A model generated the notes under the pieces. The model made no database searches, was not told the origin of the DNA, and worked only from the letters and a program-made list of their open reading frames with translations. Positions 56,242 through 64,000 of a stretch of DNA of 64,000 bases are shown here, piece after piece (positions within the stretch are counted from its first letter, which is position 1; every line of letters begins with the position of its first letter). The stretch lies in contig JAIWND010000002.1 in NCBI GenBank assembly GCA_025330725.1, forward strand, positions 1,302,001-1,366,000, written 5' to 3'. The stretch is from Chlamydoabsidia padenii. Its lineage: Eukaryota > Mucoromycota > Mucoromycetes > Mucorales > Cunninghamellaceae. The position numbers were made by a program, and so were the translations under genes.

Positions 56242-56326
56242 ACTGGAGAGGGCGCCAAGTCATCCCTTAGAATTTTTAATTCATCCTTTTTTTTCTTCTT
56301 CACAACTAGGTCATCAAAAAACGATC

Positions 56327-56814
56327 ATGGACAATGTTAAAGCTGCTTCACAAAAGTTTATTTCGGCTTACAAGAAGGATACAAATATCAGCCTAAAGTT
56401 GATTGATGTCTATCTTGTCTATATCATGCTCTCCGGTATCCTTCAGTTTGTATATATGATGATCGCAGGCACATTCCCATACAATGCCTTTTTAGCTGGC
56501 TTCATCTCCACAGTTGGAAGCTTTGTTTTGGCAGGTAAACTAGTATTACTCTATATAGCTATTGTAATGACTTCTTTAACTCACCCTAACTTTTATATAT
56601 ATCTACTTCTCTAGTCAACCTTCGTATCCAAACCAACTCTCACAACAAAGACAAATTCGAAACTGTATCACCAGAACGGTAATAGGTGGAAATGGAAAAG
56701 ATAAAAACGTACTTGTATACTGACTTGACTTTTTTCATATAATATAGCGCCTTTGCCGATTTTGCCTTTTGCTCCCTTTTACTCCACTTCTTCTGTGCCA
56801 ACTTTTTAGGTTAA
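56327..56814 (+). CDS. OST2: Oligosaccharyltransferase subunit DAD1/Ost2
   Basis: Essential small membrane subunit of the ER oligosaccharyltransferase. Three exons (56327-56534, 56615-56678, 56748-56814) give 112 residues, the usual DAD1 length. Visible are YKKDTNISLKLIDVYLVYIM, GTFPYNAFLAGFISTVGSFV, LAVNLRIQ and the conserved C-terminus RAFADFAFCSLLLHFFCANF-LG. Three hydrophobic segments. The second exon is only 64 nt. Both joins are phase-consistent (A-V-N-L and E-R-A-F). Confidence 0.97.
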
Positions 56815-56923
56815 TGTAGTATTCACCTAGTTGTTATTTATCCTTCTATTTGACTTTGATCATCAATAAAAATCCTTACCCTTCACATATGCTATCTCTG
56901 TCTGCTTCACTTTGTTTTTACTT

Positions 56924-56937
56924 TTTAAAGCCCGCCG
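56924..56937 (+). promoter_or_regulatory. TTCAAATCCCG-like element upstream of TFIIF-beta gene
   Basis: TTTTTAAAGCCCGCC lies about 128 bp before the ATG at 57065, in gene orientation. A CT repeat follows. Function is inferred. Confidence 0.4.
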
Positions 56938-57064
56938 GCCTTTAAAATCTTTTTGTTGTGCCATTTTCCCCCTTTTCTCTCTCTCTCTCTCTTCTTCCTT
57001 TTACAATCTTACATACATACCTTATCACTTGCCTCTCCTTTTAATTACACACAACATAACGACA

Positions 57065-58371
57065 ATGTCTGACGATAACAACCTTGAACATGGACCTAAT
57101 GTCGATGCACTCTTTGAAGAAGACCCAGGATCACTTGCCGGTTTGGACGATGACGACGACCTTGAAGATCTCGATTTGAAAAACCTCGACACAAAGATTT
57201 GGCTTGTAAAGGTGAGATACCAAAAGAACTAATACGTACCCATTCATACTCACCACTAGACTTGTTTGTTTGTGTTTTGATGATAGATTCCTAAATTCCT
57301 TGCTGAAAAATGGGAAAAAGTGGATGAAGAAAACGCTAATCTTGGAAGTGTACGGATATACAGCCAGTAAGTTGTCAAAATAGGTGGATGGGGGAGGGGA
57401 TGTTAACTTGGGATTTGGCTAATCTTCATTCTATAGAACACCACCAGGACGCTCAAGTGCGGTACGTCATGTCATGTCTTTTTATTATTATTATTATTAT
57501 TATTTTGCCGGCACTTCATTTACTAACTCGAACATGGTTATGTAGATATCATTGATCTTGCCTGAAGGCACCGCCGACGATGTCCCCAAGGAATACACCA
57601 TTAAAATCTCACCTGACGAAGTCCAAAATCGATACATTTTTACCGAAAACGAACATGGAGGTAAAGGCTTGATAACAAGTATTAAAAAAAAAAAAAAAAA
57701 AAGGTGGACTTGGAAGAAATACTCACCTCTATGATAATATATATACATATTAGGACGACATATGCGGGGGAAGGTCCATCACGATTGTACAGCCACACCA
57801 ACAGAATTCAGTATGTATAGGAATATTATGCGGAAACGTCACCATGAAGCGGGTATGCCACAAAGAACGATTCAAGTACTCGGACAAGACAATCAACCTG
57901 TGTTTGCTCCTGGTGCAAGTAGTACAATGCAAAGTACGGGATTCTCGGATTTTGTGGCAAGTTTTTTTCGTTACTAGTAATGATAAACAAAATAATATTG
58001 ACACTCTTCTATTGTAGCCTTCCAAACGACAAAAGACCGACAAGGAAAAAGCGACTCGCATGCCTCACAACGAACTTATGGATCTCTTGTTTGCTGCCTT
58101 CGAACGATATCCTTATTGGTCATTTAAAGGGATTATGGAACATACACGACAACCAGCACAGTATCTTAAAGAAGTCTTGACAGAAATCTGTATTCTCAAC
58201 AAACGTGGTCCTTATGCAGGTAACTATCAACTAAAGCCTGAATTCAAGGATCGGGAATCTCAAGCTGAAAAGGAAGGAACGGAATTGGCAAGGAATAGTC
58301 AAGCTTTGGTGGGTAGCGATGATGAAGACGATGATATTGACGAAGAAGAAATGGAGGAAATCAAATTTTAG
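57065..58371 (+). CDS. TFG2: Transcription factor IIF subunit beta (RAP30/Tfg2)
   Basis: Subunit of TFIIF, which binds RNA polymerase II in initiation. From the ATG at 57065 an acidic N-terminal stretch precedes the dimerisation domain (LDTKIWLVKIPKFLAEKWEK, LGSVRIYSQTPPGRSSAISL, EYTIKISPDEVQNRYIFTEN). Then come GRHMRGKVHHDCTATPT and EFSMYRNIMRKRHHEAG. The winged-helix DNA-binding domain follows: MPHNELMDLLFAAFERYPYW, FKGIMEHTRQPAQYLKEVLT and LNKRGPYAGNYQLKPEF. An acidic tail EEEMEEIKF ends the protein. Several short exons, including one of a few codons (GRSSA). The intron after NEHG includes an A run. About 300 residues, normal for the family. Confidence 0.95.
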
Positions 58372-59357
58372 TTTATAGTATTATAGTATAATAAAAAACC
58401 ATCTTCTTCCCTTCAAGGCTCCATGCTTTGTCTATTTTTAACCCCCGAAAATGATCGACCCCTTTTTTTTTTTTTTGTTTTTGGGTTGTTGTTTTGTCCT
58501 CTCTCTTCTTCTTCTTCCCATTCACTTCAAGATCATAACAGATCCCTTACCGGCAATGCTCTTTGCAAACTGGACGTTAAACAAACTCGACAAGTTGGAC
58601 CCATTCCAAAAATAGGGTCACGGTTGATCCACTTTTGCAAATCACCAACCACAGCAGCAACAACAAGTATATCATTCAAGCATCTTCAACAACAACAACA
58701 ACAACTCGACACAACGTTATATTAAACCACTACAACTCTCTTTTTAACAAGTATACTCGGTCACTTCCTATCGATCAATCCTATGGTAATTACAATTTGT
58801 CATTGATCTTCTCAACTAAAATATTGGGAACACAACATATAGCATACGAACAACCCTGGGCTAATCTTCATATCATACCATTTAGCAAACATACAACTGG
58901 GAACGACCAAGATACATTATCAAGTTGGATCCGACAAGTAACTGGATTTGATCGCCATGCATAACTGGAACAACCTATTCACAGCGGTAGTCAAATGGAC
59001 CGGAATTCGACCAATGGGAGATGGGATGAATCATCCCGATAACTCTGTCTTCCATCAACAGTACTAGTCAAACGAGTGGGAACTTGACTCTAGTTTAGTC
59101 GCATAATCTCACACTTTTATAGTTTAGTTGAATATTTTTTTTTTTTTTTTTTTTTTTTTACTCACACATACACATATTATAATAAAAGATGACTCTTTTG
59201 TCTATTGTTTGCAGGGATATGGTCGGGGCTGACTGGGAAGCGTGGGATAAAAAGGTTGATTTAGGTCTTTGTTTCACATATACCGCATGATCTATGGCAT
59301 AAAAAAAATTGTCTCATCATCTTTCTTTTCCCTCTTCTTCTTTATCATCTAATAACA
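58372..59357. other. Intergenic region with orphan plus-strand frames
   Basis: About 990 bp. Frames at 58423-58725 and 58635-58964 contain protein-like stretches (for example DQDTLSSWIRQVTGFD, TGNALCKLDVKQTRQ, and a CAA/ACA run encoding Q6 or T6) in two different phases. Neither has a good start or a known domain. This may be a frame-broken old gene. A run of about 28 T is at 59132-59159. Confidence 0.3.
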
Positions 59358-59688
59358 ATGAGCCAACGAAAGTATTCTGTAACAATTGAAGATTTACCTG
59401 AAGATGAAGTGATGAACTCACAAACAGAAGGTGCTTCACAACCACATTTCTACCAATATGGTGGTTCTTCAGTCTATAGCCATAGCCCTTCTGAGGGTGA
59501 AAAGGAATCATGGGTAAGGGATGAAATGGGGGGGGGGTGATAAATGATCTTTTTTGACTTTTCTTCTACAGAGCCATACAAATAGCTTGGAAGAAGAAGC
59601 TCGTATGGAGAAGATCCAAGATGCGCCAACTGCTATCAGGAATGCCCATAAGGTCGCACACATTGTGGAAGATGATATGCGGAAATAA
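59358..59688 (+). CDS. Small unknown protein, two exons
   Basis: About 88 residues: exon 1 from the ATG at 59358 (MSQRKYSVTIEDLPEDEVMN ... SEGEKESW), GGTAAG donor near 59513, acceptor CTACAG at 59570, exon 2 SHTNSLEEEARMEKIQDAPT then a helical AHKVAHIVEDDMRK before TAA at 59686. Hydrophilic, acidic first half, helical second half, no signal peptide or domain I recognise. The clean intron and close fit of frame support a real gene. Confidence 0.6.
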
Positions 59689-62130
59689 GTATGTAGGCTC
59701 ATTTTTTCTCTTTCTATCGGCATTTTAAATTCGATCATGCAAAATAAAAAATGACCAAAAAGGCAAGTGTTGTATAAATGTATCATAGATATCAAAAAAG
59801 ATTGTCTATGTGGTACCTTATTTGCTACATGGTTTTTTAATTTATGTATTATAAATTATCAAGATATAAAAAAAGAAGTGGTATATAGATTAAACGATGC
59901 CCATGATCTAATTACCCCTCTCTCTAATAGTCTTGTACATAAAGACATCCCCTATACTCTTTGACATTCAATTAAATCCTTTACCCAAATCCTATCCTCT
60001 TACTTTTCGTCAATCAATCAAATGTCAGTTTCCAACAAATGCACGATACATTACATTCGCAATCATTTTCCTATATATACAGTATATCCTCGGTCATAGC
60101 AAAATAGAGACGCTTTATTATTATTATTATCAATCTACATCAAACCAATATAACTAATCTATTCTATGTATCCCTGAAATCGATTTGATCCGTTGTCCGT
60201 CTAGACCCTTTTGTGTGTGTGTGTGTGTGTCGTCTTAAAGGAGAGTATGCGCATGTCAAGCAATCCATTGTTGTTTTGTAATGTAGAAGATGGGTCTGAT
60301 GTTGTTGAACTCGATTGAATGTTATCCATTGGTGATCACACACCAACCAGTTGAATTAGATGCCGGTCCATCTTTTGTTGTTTTCCTTTTGTCAGCTTGA
60401 GATGGTTCCATCGTTCAGTCATCTTGTAATCTGCAGGTGCCAATAGAATAAGGAGATCTTGTTTCAGGTTTTGAATAATTTCGTTGTGGTATATGCATTC
60501 AAAGAGGAGAGTGCTCTTGTTTTCGTGTACCTTGTTGTAAATAGATGAATCTTGTTTGTAGCCCCATCATATCGTGGATTAAAAATATAAAAAAAAAAAG
60601 TTAAAGAGATGAGAGAAATAGCGGGAATTGAACTTTTTTATTTATGTTTAAAAGATTCATTGTAGAGCAACGGATTGCTCAAGATGATATCAATAGAGAG
60701 CTACTGTGGTAATAAAAAGTGAAGCATACTTTAACTATACAGTTATCCATGACAAAGAGACAACTTGAAAAAGTGAGTAGTATTGGGAGATTAGTCGTGA
60801 AGATTGGACAGAACGGGATTTGAAATATCGGCCAATGCAAGCTCGGATATCCCATGCTTTAAGGTGATAAACTCCTATTAGTACTTCAACCCCCTTTTTT
60901 TTTCATTCGTGAAGGCCATACAATCGTTCTTCGTTATGTACCCCGTGTTTCCGTTTCTCCGGATCTTGAATCCTCCCCCTTTTCTTACTTTAATGACAGT
61001 AAAAGGGAGAGTTTCGTTTGTCGCCCAATAGAACGTGCAACTTTTCCGAATTACCAAAAGTAATTTCTGGTTCATCTTTATCATTCGTCTTGAACAAGTC
61101 TCCTAATAACTCAAAAACTATCAATCATGTTCTATCTGATTTGCTCGAGAAAAAAAGAAAGAGTGGTCTCGATCGTCCTATAACGAGAAATTCAAATCCC
61201 GTCCCTCGACTTTTTTTTTTTTTTTTCTATTCCTGTATAGTAATCGATACATGCCTTTCTCCTTCATATACTTAAGCTTACATATTACAACGATAAAGTC
61301 AATACATACTTTGATCTTTCTTGAAAGGAATTAAACTGGAAAAGGGAATATAAAGTCTAGCATGAATGTCTTTTACCACTTATAGACACCGCTTTATGAA
61401 CTCCTTCCTCTTGATCTGGTCGAGATTCATTACTATTAGATTTTTGATTTTCGAGAGGAGAGGGTTATCAGGAGGGGTGGTGGTGTTTAAATGTAGAATC
61501 AGTGTGAGATTCAATAAGCATGGTATCCACTCCCTTTATGACCACTCCTTTTTTTTTTTTTTTTTTTTTTTTCAAACAACTCATCAAAAAGCAGAACTTG
61601 TATCTAGTGGTTATGGACTACAACCAAAATAACCAATGGTTTTATGATTGGAGAAGCGGATCAATTATCATGTATGAAATACTTCCCCTTATCGTCTGTC
61701 ATTCAATCTATTTTTAGTTGATTCATGCTAGAAAATAAAGATTTCAAAATCCGACACTGGGTCTCGTTCATTACCGAGCGCTTTACCCCTGAAAAAGAAA
61801 GAGATGAACGTTGTTACTTGTTGATTACCCTCCCTGTTTTTATGTTAAAAAAACGCTCCTTCTAGACCTCAAAGGAAAATACCCATCAAGTTCAAAGGAG
61901 AGAGAGGAATTCCCCACTAATCAAAACATTGATTCAAGGAGATGACAATCAACACAATAGAGAAAGACTAATCAGCATTCTCCTTACTTTACTTTTTTTT
62001 TTTTTTTGTATATAAAGACAAGACCATGGTGCCAGTTTTTTCAAAAAAGTTCTCTATCTAAACATCATCCTCTCATTCCTTTTCACTTGAATCCCATTCA
62101 TTCCCAACTCTTTATTTATTTAATCTCAAC
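59689..62130. other. Long gene-poor interval
   Basis: About 2.4 kb. Contains a GT repeat at 60211-60230, element-like sites at about 60620 (GCGGGAATTGAAC), 60811 (CGGGATTTGAAAT), 61191 (TTCAAATCCCGTC) and 61748 (TTCAAAATCCGAC), and T runs near 61210 and 61550. One minus-strand open stretch (60336-60566) is listed separately. The last 150 bp are the pyrimidine-rich promoter of the following secreted-protein gene. Confidence 0.4.
60336..60566 (-). pseudogene. Orphan open stretch, possible gene remnant
   Basis: A 76-codon open frame ending in TGA at 60336 reads as ordinary protein (KSTLLFECIYHNEIIQNLKQ, then ADYKMTERWNHLKLTKGKQQ). It has no ATG until about residue 50, a stop immediately upstream at 60567-60569 and no acceptor site to supply an exon start. 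This looks like the last exon of a lost gene or a fragment of a mobile element. No family recognised. Confidence 0.3.
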
Positions 62131-62530
62131 ATGAAGTTCACCTTTGTCATTGCCGCTCTTTTCGCTGCCAGCGCCATCGCCGCTCCTTGTGGCAAGAAAC
62201 ACGGTGGTGATGATGTTGCCATTCCCGATGCTCCCATCCCCGATGCTCCCGAAGCCCCCACACCTGACAGTGAAGATGAAATCAAGAAGGTCTCTGAAAA
62301 GAAGGAATCTCACAATGAACAAACTGCTGTGATCAACAACAACAGCCCTCAAGGTAGTAGCCATGGTTCTTTAATTCAAGCTGATGTAAGTTTGACAGGC
62401 TAGTCTTGATCCCCTACTCGACTTGGTTACTCACTTTTTTTTCTTCTCATTTCCATTTTAGGTCTTGAACAATGCTCTTGCTGGAGGTGTTCTTGCTGAC
62501 ACTACCAATCAAATCAAGCAACACAACTAA
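62131..62530 (+). CDS. Small secreted protein, probably abundant
   Basis: Two exons (62131-62385, 62462-62530) give about 107 residues. A clear signal peptide MKFTFVIAALFAASAIAAP with cleavage likely after Ala-Ala. The mature part is polar: one Cys near the start, DAPIPDAP/EAPTPDSEDE repeats, a Lys/Glu-rich stretch, NNNSPQG, and an Ala/Gly-rich tail GGVLADTTNQIKQHN. Codon choice is strongly biased to C-ending triplets (ATC GCC GCT, TTC ACC), unlike most neighbours. The upstream region is a long pyrimidine-rich stretch with a T15 run, and the 3' part is CT-rich. These suggest strong expression. No known domain; a cell-wall or secreted role is inferred. Confidence 0.8.
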
Positions 62531-62852
62531 ACTCGCTTGAATCCCTTTTGATTCTTCATCCCTACTTTCTTCTTCTTCTTATTCTGTCGGCTTATCTTTC
62601 TATTTCACATTTTGTTATTTGTTCCTTCCCTTGTTTTCCCATCCCATCATAAAAAATATTGCATTTTTGTTTTAATTCCTCCTCCTCTTCAATAAATGTC
62701 ATCCCATCTAAACCACGCGATCCAATCCAGTTTCCCTTGTTTTTGTCCACGTATAAATAAGGTATTTATTAATAATGGTTGTTAAGATTAAACTAGCTAT
62801 GCTATGTAAGGGGGGAAGGGGAAATACTATATCTACATGATGAAGTTTAACT
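62531..62852. other. Convergent 3' region
   Basis: About 320 bp, pyrimidine-rich after the secreted-protein stop, with AATAAA near 62691. No gene is seen. Confidence 0.4.
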
Positions 62853-64000
62853 TTATCCACCAAAGCGAGCCAATCGTTTCCTTCGCATGTCCTCCATCTG
62901 TTGTTGTTTCGAATCCTGCAGACTAGCTTCGATAGCTTGAGCGAGTTGTTGGTCTTCTTGATGATCAGTCGATCCAGAGTCGGTCAATCGATACGCTTTT
63001 CCCGAGAAAGGTTTACATCCCATGGTTTTTTCTTGTACGCTTGGTCGAGGTAGATAGGCAGCTTTTTCGTCAGCAGGGCATTTGGGCGGTGATCCACGGA
63101 CAACAAAGATGGAATATCCTATAACAATCCAAGCCAAAGTTAAATAATCACATAACGACTCACCTTTAATTTCGATTTGTTACCTTCATCTTGAATTTGT
63201 TGTAATAGTAGGCCCAAATACGTTTCACTGAGGTAGGTCGGTGCTTTTTGTGTGCTGTTCAAATTATACCATCGCCAAGGTACTGCAAATCGTCGTAAGG
63301 TGAACCTAGTAAAGAATCAATTGGTCAATACATTCCCCTTCCCCCCCTTTTTTTTGTTAACAATTCTTACCAGTGTTGATGGAGATGACAGATATAAGCT
63401 AATTCGTCCCTATAGATGGATTACAGAGCAAAGTAAAATGAGAGTCAGGTACATACAAGTGTATGCGCTAGTTTCCTTTTCAACCTACTGTGGATCTTGC
63501 CTGGCCTTCACCGCTTCTTCTGATCCCCAAGGTATCAGTTCCATATCCCATACCGATAGTGCTTGTTGAATGACCTGATTACAATATAAAATAAAAAGTT
63601 GTCAGTGTTTAAGGAAGGGTGACGATAATTAACTTTTCCTTGATAATTACCTGTATTGAAAAGTAGCCAGAGTCGTCATAGTTGTTTCCAGATACTTGTC
63701 GTCCATGCACGATACTTTCCTTCACATCCAGTTCCCGCCCAATATCAGCCAAATCAACAGCAGTGAAATAATTACCTATCAAAAGATAAACGCATCAGTC
63801 AAATAAGTTTGCTGTAATAGGGTGGTCAGAATTACCTTGCAAGAGAGCACTAGCAACAAAATAAATAGATTAGTTTTGCAACAAACACTTTTCTTTTTAG
63901 CACCTTACTTTAAAGCGTGCTGTGCACAAAGATTACCTTCTTGCTACAATGAATAATAAACAAAAGATTAGTATTTCAGTCAATCCAGTAGTTTACAAGT
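62853..64000 (-). CDS. Ataxin-3 / Josephin deubiquitinase with UIM, 5' end cut by window edge
   Basis: Cysteine protease trimming ubiquitin chains. Joined exons begin with QEGNLCAQHALN (catalytic Cys; exon 63909-63943). They continue through ALLQGNYFTAVDLADIGREL, VSGNNYDDSGYFSIQ, VIQQALSVWDMELIPWGSEE and ICHLHQHWFTLRRFAVPWRW (catalytic His), then WYNLNS (catalytic Asn). The end of the Josephin fold is TYLGLLLQQIQDEGYSIFVV. Downstream, DQQLAQAIEASLQDS is a ubiquitin-interacting motif, and the tail is Arg-rich to TAA at 62853. The expected first exon lies beyond 64000; only its last four bases (donor GTAAAC at 63996) may be in view. There is no polyglutamine expansion, only QQQ. Confidence 0.93.

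Larger units (their letters stand above)
54946..56326. other. Intergenic region with orphan minus-strand frames
   Basis: About 1.38 kb. Elements lie at 55061-55075 (Skn7 side) and 56228-56241 (DAD1 side). Between them, minus-strand frames at about 55941-56160 (IDRRILTYEDDTDTPLHHIP...) and 55597-55794 look protein-like but have no proper start and no family I know. They could be decayed gene pieces or exons of an unknown gene. Confidence 0.35.

Noticed and set aside
3357..57000. Reading the TTCAAATCC motif as scattered pol III B boxes (extra TFIIIC sites)
   Set aside because: B boxes need the GG-TTC start; most sites lack it, vary in the middle, and sit at a steady distance from protein-coding starts. 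A pol II promoter element fits better.
61366..61717. Plus-strand frames at 61366-61717
   Set aside because: Hydrophobic only because they read through T runs; no domain and no splice structure.
1..64000. CRISPR arrays, bacterial operons, riboswitches or rho-independent terminators
   Set aside because: The sequence is nuclear eukaryotic with spliced genes; no spaced direct repeats or Shine-Dalgarno patterns were seen.

Overview
This window is nuclear DNA of a fungus and reads like an early-diverging filamentous one, most probably Mucoromycota/Mucorales. The grounds are AT-rich sequence, dense genes of about 1-3 kb cut by many short introns (about 50-110 bp, GTAAGT donors), long T or A homopolymers inside introns, and purely eukaryotic gene content such as Skn7, CAF120/SKG3, LSB3, Pmp3, Nop7, Ski2 and TFIIF-beta. 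The order is inference. Exon joins were worked out by hand from GT/AG sites, reading frame and family conservation, so boundaries can be a few bases off.

Layout. 1-3253: kinesin-4 type motor (minus, 3' end off the left edge). 4514-6636: ThrE/Prm10-type membrane protein. 6976-8615: mitochondrial stomatin-like protein. 9196-11162: WRN/EXD2-type 3'-5' exonuclease with a possible mitochondrial presequence. 11417-13104: LSB3/YSC84 SH3 protein. 13319-17408: two minus-strand peroxisomal genes, SCP2 and acyl-CoA oxidase, both ending in AKL. 18671-20626: a SAP-domain TKL kinase whose catalytic lysine appears to sit in the glycine loop, as in WNK kinases. 21502-24125: ribosome genes NOP7 and RPS22 (uS8) diverging from a shared promoter region. 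25346-27517: an unknown small gene, an ABHD10-like hydrolase and a Yippee protein. 28680-34186: SKI2 helicase.

34649-37605 is the accessory island. It holds a compact non-autonomous LTR element with apparently identical 258-bp LTRs, inserted 46 bp beyond a tRNA-His gene, followed by a 240-bp tandem repeat array. The host genes then resume: eIF2B-alpha (37932-39238), a GAS2-domain microtubule-binding protein (40306-43728), a MATE transporter, Pmp3, a plant/bacterial-type 2-isopropylmalate synthase without its regulatory domain, CAF120/SKG3, Skn7, DAD1/OST2, TFIIF-beta, two small unknown or secreted proteins, and an ataxin-3 (Josephin) deubiquitinase cut by the right edge.

Two observations stand out. 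First, a short element close to TTCAAATCCCGMC, in either orientation, lies about 60-170 bp upstream of the start codon of more than a dozen unrelated genes and looks like a general promoter element. Second, the SAP-kinase combines a DNA-binding type domain with a WNK-like active-site layout. There is no operon logic; neighbours are mostly unrelated housekeeping genes apart from the peroxisomal pair and the ribosome-related pair.
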